Position numbers and translations under genes: made by a program
Shown: positions 26,477-34,600 of the stretch, piece after piece
Position numbering within the stretch: position 1 is the stretch's first letter
How the letters are laid out: each line of letters opens with the position of its first letter
The notes under the pieces: model-generated
What the model saw: the letters and a program-made list of their open reading frames with translations, nothing else
What the model was told of the DNA's origin: nothing
The model's database searches: none
Origin: Verrucomicrobia bacterium IMCC26134
GTDB taxonomy: Bacteria > Verrucomicrobiota > Verrucomicrobiia > Opitutales > Opitutaceae
NCBI GenBank assembly: GCA_000972765.1
Contig: CP011265.1
Coordinates: 558,001-622,000, forward strand
Length of the DNA stretch: 64,000 nucleotides
Direction: 5' to 3'

Positions 26477-28408
26477 TCAGAATCCGAAGTTCAGGCCAGC
26501 GTTGATCACATTGTCGGTTCGATCACCGTTATCCAGGGCACGGAGATAATTCGCGTAGATCGAAGTGCGGTCGCTTACATAATAGGTCGCTCCAAGGGTG
26601 ACACGGACTTGATCCGGGTTTTCGTTGATCGGGGCGATGGTGAATGAGCTTACCGGACCCAGGCCGGAGAAGTAGGCGGTCACAGTTTTGCCGTCGGTAT
26701 ATTCGTGGACCCACTCGGCGGTGATCCGGGGCACAAGGCGGTGACCGGCGACGGTAAATTCATGCTCGGCATAGCCGCCCACAATGGTTCGGACGGAGTC
26801 TTGATCGTAGGCCGGCACGGTGAGGTCGAGAGCCCCTGCGCCAGTCTCTGAAGTGTTGTTGGCTTGAACACGGAGATACTGGGCCTGGGCCGTGCCGCCG
26901 TATGCCAGTCCTTTCCACTTCATGGGGACGATGATGCGCAAAGAGGCGCTACCCATGTCTTGGGATACGTCGCTGCTTGCTACCGGGCCGCCCAGGTCGC
27001 GGGCTTGGTCAAGTTCGGCCCTGGCGTAGCTGAGCAGGCCGTCGACCATGAAATTGGGGTTTATCATGCTGGACCCATAAAGGGTGAGCGAACGGGTGTG
27101 GCCTTCCAGGCGGCTATTGAAGATGGCGTCGCCATCGGTTTCATAGGTTTCCTTGTCTCCGAGCGCAAGGCCGAGGTGGGTCTTTGGGGAGAAGGCGTAG
27201 TCGATGCCGGCCAAAGCACCCCAATTGTTGCCGCTGCCGCCGTTAGGGTTGGTCGCAGTGGCTTCGAGATCGGAGGTCGAATTGATGCCTTGGGCAAAGC
27301 CGCTCCACGGTCCGGAATCGTTTGCCCTGCCGCTCGCGCCAGCGGTCTGGTGATCTAGGAACTCGCGATGCATGTAGTCGAAGCGGGCGTTTAAGTTGAA
27401 CGTGTAGCTGTAGGCACCGCGAATGCTGGACCTCGTCGCACGGGGGTAGCTTTCGCCTTGCAGCACGCGCACGCGCCGGAAAAACGATGCGTCTCCGCCG
27501 GAACTCAGCTGGCTGAAAACCTCGGATACCTCCGCGTTGTTGCGAACAAGCGGGGAGAGGGCGTTGGAGAACGATGCGAAGGCGGGTCGGGCGGAGAGTT
27601 CGACCAGGCCCACATTAATGTTTATCGTGCGGATCAGGCTGTCGATAAAGGATTGGGTGAAGGAATCGGCAGTCAGGCCCCCTTCTCTCAGCGCGTTCAG
27701 ATCGGCGACCAGTCCGCCGTTTTGAAGGGTAGGCTGCGAGTAATCGACCAAGGTGGTGTCATCGGTTGCTGCGAGCTGTCCATTATCGATCTTAGTGAAC
27801 CCCCCGTTTCCGTCGGCTATGAAAATCCGATTTTGGGAGTTGATGACCAAGGCGCCGGACACCGCTTGATTGTTCGAATCAAGAAATTGCTGATTTAAGA
27901 TCGAGATCAGCGTGGCCTTGGACGATGACAGTGCATTGAGAATCGAGACAGCGCTCGCCCCGGAAGCGGAGTCTAGCACGTCCCGGTCCTCGTCGGTCAC
28001 TAGCACTATCACTGGCAAGGCGCCGCTTCGGAATGTATAGTTGTTCAGGGCATAAAGAATGCCAGCATAGCCGTCCTCGGTGCCTCCCGAGGTTTCGAGG
28101 GTGCCTGCGGCAGTTTGGAAGTCGGAAACAGTGCCGAACTGGCCGCTACCGACGACAAAGCCGTGTGGCTCTGGATCGCCCGCGCCAAAGCCTACCAAGG
28201 CGTAGCGGCTTCCTTGAACACTCACCCCCTGCAACCCCGCCTCGATCGATGGTATCTGCGCCTGCAGGAAGTCTTGCTCTCCCGACATCGACCCCGATTC
28301 ATCCACTACAAATATGAAATCTGCCGACCGGGCAGCGAATACAGGCAGGGAGAACGCGACGAGTGCCGCGGATATGATCAATACGTTTTGTATTTTTTTG
28401 GTGTTCAT
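26477..28408 (-). CDS. Autotransporter with von Willebrand factor A passenger domain
   Basis: The 643-residue product has a signal peptide (about 1-28, ending FAARS). Residues about 29-280 form a von Willebrand A domain: DFIFVVDESGSMSGEQ carries the metal-ion adhesion site DxSxS, with a later Thr in the GTEDGYAGI region and VIVLVTDEDRD. From about 360 to the end is an outer-membrane beta-barrel of autotransporter type, with alternating amphipathic strands (LGLALGDKETYETD, VDGLLSYARAELDQ) and a terminal Phe (NAGLNFGF). The passenger would be displayed on the surface and could bind a protein or matrix ligand. A von Willebrand A domain as passenger of a classical barrel is uncommon. The gene stands alone, with a 277-base upstream gap. 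Confidence 0.88.
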   Translation of the reverse strand: MNTKKIQNVLIISAALVAFSLPVFAARSADFIFVVDESGSMSGEQDFLQAQIPSIEAGLQGVSVQGSRYALVGFGAGDPEPHGFVVGSGQFGTVSDFQTAAGTLETSGGTEDGYAGILYALNNYTFRSGALPVIVLVTDEDRDVLDSASGASAVSILNALSSSKATLISILNQQFLDSNNQAVSGALVINSQNRIFIADGNGGFTKIDNGQLAATDDTTLVDYSQPTLQNGGLVADLNALREGGLTADSFTQSFIDSLIRTININVGLVELSARPAFASFSNALSPLVRNNAEVSEVFSQLSSGGDASFFRRVRVLQGESYPRATRSSIRGAYSYTFNLNARFDYMHREFLDHQTAGASGRANDSGPWSGFAQGINSTSDLEATATNPNGGSGNNWGALAGIDYAFSPKTHLGLALGDKETYETDGDAIFNSRLEGHTRSLTLYGSSMINPNFMVDGLLSYARAELDQARDLGGPVASSDVSQDMGSASLRIIVPMKWKGLAYGGTAQAQYLRVQANNTSETGAGALDLTVPAYDQDSVRTIVGGYAEHEFTVAGHRLVPRITAEWVHEYTDGKTVTAYFSGLGPVSSFTIAPINENPDQVRVTLGATYYVSDRTSIYANYLRALDNGDRTDNVINAGLNFGF

Positions 28409-28685
28409 GTTGCTGGTTTTATTTGGTTTTTAACGTAGCCTCGCTAACTTGAAAATAAGTGCATGTATCTGATTTATAGCTGTTTTTGGAAATGGGGTTC
28501 GGAGTGTGATTCGATTGATTAGCGACTGCTGTAGGCGCGCCGTTCTACGTTTGGAATAGCGGTGAAAGCTGGAAAAGCCGTGAAAAGTGCCGCTAGGGTG
28601 GTTTTGGTAAACGATGCGGATTTTATCGGATATCGGCCTGCCTTGGCGTTCCTGATTTTACATAGCCCAAACTCGGGGGGGCGAT
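28409..28685. other. Intergenic region upstream of the autotransporter gene
   Basis: These 277 bases are AT-richer than the flanking genes and should hold the minus-strand promoter of the autotransporter. I see no clear hairpin or regulatory repeat and no supported small gene. Confidence 0.5.
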
Positions 28686-29726
28686 TTAGTAGCTGAAGTT
28701 TAGGCTGATACCGGTGCCAACGGTGCCGGCTTCGTAGGTGTAGTCGTCGCCTGCGGTGGAGGTGCCGTCCTGAGTGGAGGTGCGCCAATCGCTGCTGGTG
28801 AAGAGGCGGGCGGAGGCCCACGCGTTGATGGAGTAATTTACGCTGGCCCCCAGGCTAAAGGTGGCGTCAGTGCGGTTTAGGTTGCGGAAGCCGGCTTCCT
28901 GGTAGCCGGTGTAATCGCCGACGGCGACGCGTCCGTAGATATTAAACGTCCAGCGATCGCGCAGGTAGTAGTAGGAGATATCACCGACGGCATCGAGTTT
29001 GTCGTTGCGGTTATCGCGGTAGTCGAACGCACCGCCGGGGGTGGTGGTCCAGGTGGCGGCGTAGTCGAGGGTGGCGCCAAGGCTCACAAGGTTCTGTTTA
29101 TTCAGGCTGATGAGTTTACGGACGTTGAGGGAAGGGGTGATGTTCCGGTAGATGTTCTCGTAGCCGGATGTGCCATTCAGGCGGTAGATGGAACCGCCGG
29201 TGACGCCGAGGTTGGCCTCCCATCCGTTCTGGGTGCGGAAACGAAGGTTGAGCGGAATGCTGTAAGAATCGAAGTCGAGGTCCTCGCGATCGGCGCGGTT
29301 GCGGCCGAGACCATGGTAGTAGCGCTGGTAGGATAAGCCGAGCGAAGGAGTGGCGAGAGCGCTGGCGAAGGCCCACGAAGGTGCTTCGGCGCGGAGGCTC
29401 AGGGTGTTGGCGAGGACGACGGCGTCACTCTCGGACTGGGGGTTGTCGTTGGGGGCAAGGAAGACGTTGTCCGTGAAGTAGAGCTGGGAGTCGGTGTTTA
29501 AGAAAAACTTCAGCGGGTAACGGCGGGGATCGGCGATGCGTTGCACGCCGGTGTCCTCGCCCTCGACGCCGAGGGCTTTGGCGGCCTCGGATTGGGCTGG
29601 GGCGGGGGACGGGGGCGCGGGCTGCTGGGCGCGGTCGATGATCGAGCTGTTGGTGCTCTGGGCGAAGGCATAAGATGCTCCGAGGGCGAGGCTGAGTAGC
29701 AGGGCGAACGAGAGTGGGCGTTTCAT
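28686..29726 (-). CDS. Outer membrane beta-barrel protein
   Basis: The ATG at 29726 gives 346 residues with a signal peptide (MKRPLSFALLLSLALGASYAFAQS begins it). After a Pro/Ala-rich linker the chain consists of alternating hydrophobic and polar strands rich in Tyr, Asn and Arg, such as LGLSYQRYYHGLGRN, LNLRFRTQNGWEANLGV and TFNIYGRVAVGDYTGY, and it ends Asn-Phe-Ser-Tyr as outer-membrane barrels do. No specific family was recognised. It begins 39 bases after the giant FecR gene on the same strand, so both proteins may form one envelope system, with the barrel exporting or anchoring the FecR protein. That link is inference. Confidence 0.82.
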   Translation of the reverse strand: MKRPLSFALLLSLALGASYAFAQSTNSSIIDRAQQPAPPSPAPAQSEAAKALGVEGEDTGVQRIADPRRYPLKFFLNTDSQLYFTDNVFLAPNDNPQSESDAVVLANTLSLRAEAPSWAFASALATPSLGLSYQRYYHGLGRNRADREDLDFDSYSIPLNLRFRTQNGWEANLGVTGGSIYRLNGTSGYENIYRNITPSLNVRKLISLNKQNLVSLGATLDYAATWTTTPGGAFDYRDNRNDKLDAVGDISYYYLRDRWTFNIYGRVAVGDYTGYQEAGFRNLNRTDATFSLGASVNYSINAWASARLFTSSDWRTSTQDGTSTAGDDYTYEAGTVGTGISLNFSY

Positions 29727-29765
29727 GGGTGGAATGACTTTGTTAGGTGTAGAGGCGGCCACGAT

Positions 29766-32700
29766 TTAACCACCGGAGTTAACCGGTGCGGTGTAGTTGG
29801 GCAGGGCGGCGGGTGTGGCCTGTGAGCCGATGGCGATGTTGCCGCGTGCGTTGTTGTCGAACTGGGTGGTATAATCCAGCGGTTGGCCGCCGTAGGTCAC
29901 TCCGCTGAGGAAGTTGACCCGACCGACTGTCGGGCTGCCCCAATGGGGATAGATGCCGGTGCCGGTGGAGCCATCGGCGGTGCCGCCATCGCGCGAGTTG
30001 AGTGCAGCGGTGGTGCCCTCAGGGAAGTCGATATTCGAGAGGTTGATGGTGATGGCATCCATCAAGATGCCGCGGGCATTGGCGGAGAAGCGGGTGTTGT
30101 TCAGGTCGATGAGATCGCCGGCAGCGAGGCTGATGTTGGCGATATGGTTGCCATCGACCTTAAAGGTATCGGAGCCCGAATTGGTGGTGGAGTTGTCGAT
30201 ACGAAGACGGCGGACTGCTCCGACGTAGAGGTCGGACGCGGATTCGAAGCCAACCTGGATCATCGATCCGTTGGCGTTGGCGGTATCCTTGTTGAAGGGG
30301 AAGAAGTAGCTGGTGTGGTCCTTGTGGGTCTTGCCGTCGCCCATGTTCTCGTCGATGCGCTGGGTGTCGACACGGACGGAGAGAGGTAATGAATTGTAGG
30401 CGGATAAGAGGCGCTGGATGCCGGAATAGTCGGTGCCGAGGAAACCGACATGATCGGATCCAATGATGCCTAGGCCTCGGAGGGTGGCCTGCTCGGACGT
30501 GGAGAGATTTTGGTAGAAGCCGATGGCGTTACCTAGGGCCGAGGTCTTGTCCAAGAGCGTGGTGCCGTCCAGGTAGCCCTCGAAGAGGATGGCCCGGGCA
30601 AGATCAAGGTCGAGCAGGGTGCCATAGTTTACGCCAGGGCTGTTGAGAAGAGATGCGATGTCCGAGAGAGAGCGGGAGGCGTGGCCTTCGCTGTCGGTGA
30701 AGCCGGAGGCGGAGCTCAGGATCGGGAGCAGGTCATAGTGCTCGGCCTCGGCGAGCAGGTAGTTTTTCACGTTGGGGCTGAGTCCGAGGTAGGCATTTAG
30801 GGCGCCGGTGACCTTGGGCTGAATCGTGGCCTCGTTGGCGTCGGGGTTGAAGTAGGGGTAAAGATACAGATCACGAAGAGCCTCTTTTTGAGCCGTAGAC
30901 AGTCCGAGGTAGTAGTTGGTGATGCTGGCGGTGCGGACGGGGTCGATCAGCACGGCTGCGAGACCGAGGGCGCGGGCGGCGGATTGTTGATCCGGGGTGA
31001 GCGAGTTATAGTGGCTGATGATGGCGTTTATATTGCCCAGCAAGGTGGGTTCATCGGTGTCGAAGAGGATGTCGCTAGTCTCGAAGCCAAGGCTGGCCAA
31101 GGTGTCGAAGTCAGCCGGACGTGACTGCCAGAGGGTGTCGAGGTAGTCGAGGCGGGTATAGATTGAGGACGCGTTGCCTGAGTTGCTTGCGAGCAAGCTG
31201 GCCAGGAAGTAGGGGTCCAGGTTGAAGAATTTCACGATTGCGCGCTCGGCGGGGTTGGCGTCTTTGGCTGCCTCGATTGCATCGGACAGCGCGCTGTCGT
31301 TGACTAGATTGTGGAGGTGGCCACCCCAACCGGCTTCGCCGATGGCGGCGAGGTTCGCGGTGGCGGCGGCGAGCAGACCTTGAATATAATCAGGCTGCAG
31401 GCCGACGAGGGTATCGCCGGCGCCGAGATTGATGAGAGCGGTTTGTATGCCACCGGATAAGCTGAAGAAGTTGGCTGCGGCAGAATCAATCGCCGAGGTG
31501 CTCCAACGCACGATGTCGGGGGCACCGTCAGGGTTGGGCAGTCCTGAGCCGTTTGCGCCGCCGAGAGCTTTGAAGAAGGCGCGGCCTTGGGTGGAGAGGG
31601 CGACGTAGGCGTCCAGGTGACGCTCGGTGGTAACGGAGGTAAGGGGCAGGGCATCCTGCCAAGTGGTTGAGAGGAGTGTGCCGGTGATGTCAGGGTCGTT
31701 CAAGGCGACGAGCTTGATGCGCACGGCGGCGGGGAGTTTACTGAAGACGTCGAACTGGGCGGGCGTGAGCGAGGCGATGAAGGACTGGTCGGTGCTGGGG
31801 GAAGGGTTAAGCCCATCGGCAAAGCTATGGATCGCGATGGCGCCGAAGGAGCCGTTCACGAACGCCGAGGCACTATCGAGGATCGTGTCGCCATAGAATA
31901 CTCCGCCGAGGAAGTTGACCCGGCCAATGATGGGTGAGCCGAAGTTTGGCACCCACATGCCGGAGTAGTAGGTGGCGCGACCGTCGCGAGAGATCAGGTT
32001 CACGATGCTGCGTGCGGGGAAATTGACGTTGGCGAGGTTAAGCGTGATCGCCTGCATCGTGAGGTAACGGGTGCTGGCGCTGAAGGTAAACGGGGTGTTG
32101 ATTAGGCCGTTGAGCGATATCTCGTCGCCTGCGAGGAGGCTGACCGTGGCTGCGGCGGAATTAATGTTTTTATAGCCGGTGCCGATGTTTGCGGTATTGC
32201 TCAGCCGGAGGAAGCGGGTGGCACCGATAAAGAGTTCATTGCTACCCTCTGCGTCACCGAAGATGCCATTGTAGATGGTCTGGCCGCTGGCGCCGGTGGT
32301 GCCAGGGAAGAATGTATTATCAGAAACCACGGGGTGAGCTGCGTCGGCGGTGAAGTTGGTCTCGGAGAGAGGGAGTGGAGCCGAGATTTCCATGTCATAG
32401 TAGGTGTCAAGGAGGCGGACCAGACCCTGGCCGTTGGCCCCTACGGCGGTGAGGTTGGCATTGCCGAGGATGCCGAGGTCGACAGCCTGGGAGCGCCTGT
32501 CCGAACTTAGGCCGTCATAAAGGTTGATCGTATCGAGCAGTGCGTTGCTAAAAGCAGAGTCGTAGAATTTTTCCTGAAAGAGAGGGTCGGTGTCATTGAA
32601 ACCGCCGCGGGTGAGTATCTCGGAGAAGGCCGTCGACTGGGTGGGGCTGAGGTTAGACAAGAATACTTCGTAGGCTGTAGGAGGCGGGGTGTATGAGGGC

Positions 32701-34475
32701 TCGTAGGGGAACAGTCCGTCGGCGAAGGAGTGGATGCCGATGTTGCCGCGAGAACCGGCGGCGAAAGCGGTGGCGTTGTCGAGCAGGGTATCTCCGTAGT
32801 AGACTCCGCTTAGGAAATTGACGCGTCCGATGACGGAGTTACCGAAGTTTGGAACTTTCGTGCCCGAATAGTCGTAGCCGCCATCACGGGAGATCAGGAC
32901 CGAGACGCTGCCTTCAGGAAAACGGACGTTTGCAAGATTAAGGGTGATCGCCTGCATGTAGATGGCCCTTGTGTTAGCGCTGAACGTGACAGGGTAGTTG
33001 GCGGCGCCGTTAAGGGAGATTTCATCGCTGGCGAGCAATCCGACATCGCCGCCTGAATTGCCGGTTTCGAATGCTGCGTTGGTGCCAACTGCGGCCGCTA
33101 ATCTTAGCGGGCTGGATGGACTGGTGATGAAGTTGATGTATTCGGCGTCGATGTTGGCGTTATTAGCGATGCGCAGGAAGCGGGTGGCACCGATGAGGAT
33201 GTCGTCTGGGACCTCGGAGTCGCCGAATTGCGTGTTGTAAACGGTCTGGCCGCTGGAACCGGTCGCGCCTGAGAAGAAGATATTATTTTGCGCGATGATG
33301 TGAGTGGCGTCGGACGTAAAGGTGTCTTCAGCGAGTTTATCGGGCGTCGCCCCATCAAAATCGTAGTAGGTCTCCAGCAAACGTTGCAGACCCTCTGAGT
33401 CCGCACCCACCGCGCTAAGGTTGGCTTCGCCAAGGATGCCGAGATCGAGCAACAACTGGCGCTGGCTGAAGTTGAGTGGAGCGTAGAGATCGATGGTATC
33501 GATCAGGCTCTCGACGAACTCCGGACGGGTGAACAGAAGCCTGAATGAAGGGTCGCTCTGGTCGAAGCCACCTTTGTCAACGATCTCATCAAAGGCGATT
33601 TTTTGTGCGTTGGTGAGGGTTGCGACAAAGGACTGGAGTTGATCGACGGCCGGTAGAACATTGCTCGCCTCCTTGTTGTTGCCTGACTGGGTGTCGGAGT
33701 TCTTGGGCGCGGTGTCTACGGGCTTCAGGTTGGTGCCCGTGGTGTCGATGCCGAAGCTTTGCATGAGCTCGAGGGCCTGGCTGATTGCTTCGGGGTTTAT
33801 GGTGACACCGGCGGCGGTGGCGGATTCGAGCGCGGCCAGAGTGCTCTTGGCGACAGACTGGGCCAGCGCCTGGTCGTCAGCGGAGAGGTCACCCAGCCTA
33901 GATGCGGAACGGACAGCGCCAGAAACGTCGGTGATATTGATCTGGCCGGCAGTCACGGAGAGCTGGCGACCATCGAGAAGGGTAAAGCTGATCGTGCCGT
34001 GGGAAACCAATATGGTCTCTATCCCGGCGGCGTTGACGTTGACGGTGTAGTTGGTGCCTCGGGCGCCGGCGAGACCCCGGGGGGTGCGGATGTTGTAGTC
34101 GTAGGTGACGCCCTCTTGTTTGATCAAGTCGGTGACGATCGCTCCCTGCTTAAGATTGAGGGTCGCGGCGGTGATGGTGGTGCCGTCTGGCGCTTTGGTC
34201 TCGGAGGCTTTTTCTATCACCAGATCGCTGTTCGGGCTGATGAGCGATTTCACGCCGGGCATCGGCGTGAGGGCTACTCTTCCATCTGCACCAGTCACGA
34301 TTCGCGTGCCTAGGGTTATGACCTCTCCTTTTGTGATGGGATGTAGATTAACTTCACCGGGGGCTTGGAGCTCGGCTTTGCCGGTGGAAAAAATGACCCT
34401 TACGGTCTGGGCTGAAAGACTTAGTGTAGCGAGGGCGGTAAGGGCGAAAACGAGGAGGAGGTTTTGTAGTCGCAT
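29766..34475 (-). CDS. Giant secreted FecR-domain protein with internal repeats
   Basis: The 1569-residue product has a signal peptide (about 1-22, ending LSAQT). Residues about 25-190 are a FecR-like beta domain: ITKGEVITLGTRIVTGADGR, LKQGAIVTDLI, YNIRTPRGLAGARGTNY and VSHGTISFTLLDG. A Gln/Asn/Ser-rich linker leads to at least three diverged repeats, at about 287-590, 607-895 and 1320-1560. Each runs from helical units through GATRFLRI-type, QAITLNLANVxFP, LISRDG and IIGRVNFLxGVxYGD motifs. Between repeats two and three lies a long helical stretch with DYLDTLWQSRP-like units. No catalytic motif was seen. It is probably periplasmic or surface-exposed and may be structural or sensory. The outer-membrane barrel gene follows directly. 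Confidence 0.85.
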   Translation of the reverse strand: MRLQNLLLVFALTALATLSLSAQTVRVIFSTGKAELQAPGEVNLHPITKGEVITLGTRIVTGADGRVALTPMPGVKSLISPNSDLVIEKASETKAPDGTTITAATLNLKQGAIVTDLIKQEGVTYDYNIRTPRGLAGARGTNYTVNVNAAGIETILVSHGTISFTLLDGRQLSVTAGQINITDVSGAVRSASRLGDLSADDQALAQSVAKSTLAALESATAAGVTINPEAISQALELMQSFGIDTTGTNLKPVDTAPKNSDTQSGNNKEASNVLPAVDQLQSFVATLTNAQKIAFDEIVDKGGFDQSDPSFRLLFTRPEFVESLIDTIDLYAPLNFSQRQLLLDLGILGEANLSAVGADSEGLQRLLETYYDFDGATPDKLAEDTFTSDATHIIAQNNIFFSGATGSSGQTVYNTQFGDSEVPDDILIGATRFLRIANNANIDAEYINFITSPSSPLRLAAAVGTNAAFETGNSGGDVGLLASDEISLNGAANYPVTFSANTRAIYMQAITLNLANVRFPEGSVSVLISRDGGYDYSGTKVPNFGNSVIGRVNFLSGVYYGDTLLDNATAFAAGSRGNIGIHSFADGLFPYEPSYTPPPTAYEVFLSNLSPTQSTAFSEILTRGGFNDTDPLFQEKFYDSAFSNALLDTINLYDGLSSDRRSQAVDLGILGNANLTAVGANGQGLVRLLDTYYDMEISAPLPLSETNFTADAAHPVVSDNTFFPGTTGASGQTIYNGIFGDAEGSNELFIGATRFLRLSNTANIGTGYKNINSAAATVSLLAGDEISLNGLINTPFTFSASTRYLTMQAITLNLANVNFPARSIVNLISRDGRATYYSGMWVPNFGSPIIGRVNFLGGVFYGDTILDSASAFVNGSFGAIAIHSFADGLNPSPSTDQSFIASLTPAQFDVFSKLPAAVRIKLVALNDPDITGTLLSTTWQDALPLTSVTTERHLDAYVALSTQGRAFFKALGGANGSGLPNPDGAPDIVRWSTSAIDSAAANFFSLSGGIQTALINLGAGDTLVGLQPDYIQGLLAAATANLAAIGEAGWGGHLHNLVNDSALSDAIEAAKDANPAERAIVKFFNLDPYFLASLLASNSGNASSIYTRLDYLDTLWQSRPADFDTLASLGFETSDILFDTDEPTLLGNINAIISHYNSLTPDQQSAARALGLAAVLIDPVRTASITNYYLGLSTAQKEALRDLYLYPYFNPDANEATIQPKVTGALNAYLGLSPNVKNYLLAEAEHYDLLPILSSASGFTDSEGHASRSLSDIASLLNSPGVNYGTLLDLDLARAILFEGYLDGTTLLDKTSALGNAIGFYQNLSTSEQATLRGLGIIGSDHVGFLGTDYSGIQRLLSAYNSLPLSVRVDTQRIDENMGDGKTHKDHTSYFFPFNKDTANANGSMIQVGFESASDLYVGAVRRLRIDNSTTNSGSDTFKVDGNHIANISLAAGDLIDLNNTRFSANARGILMDAITINLSNIDFPEGTTAALNSRDGGTADGSTGTGIYPHWGSPTVGRVNFLSGVTYGGQPLDYTTQFDNNARGNIAIGSQATPAALPNYTAPVNSGG

Positions 34476-34505
34476 AAAAGTGGCCTTTTATCTAGATGCT
34501 TTTTC

Positions 34506-34523
34506 AGCACTTTGACAAGTGCT
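34506..34523. promoter_or_regulatory. Perfect 7-bp inverted repeat in the FecR/cyclase divergent region
   Basis: AGCACTT (34506-34512) and AAGTGCT (34517-34523) flank TGAC, forming an exact palindrome. It lies 31-48 bases upstream of the giant FecR start and about 80 bases upstream of the cyclase start. It could be an operator for a dimeric regulator, or a short hairpin; nothing in the sequence names the regulator. Confidence 0.4.
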
Positions 34524-34600
34524 TAAAGGAAAGAGGGTATTGACAGTTAAGTAAGGGGTTTACCTTTAGCTGCGGATATATTTGGCCTAGACGAGTTTGA

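Noticed and set aside
34540-34583. TTGACA followed by TATATT upstream of the cyclase gene as a promoter
   Set aside because: The spacing of about 32 bases is far from the 16-18 needed for a housekeeping promoter.
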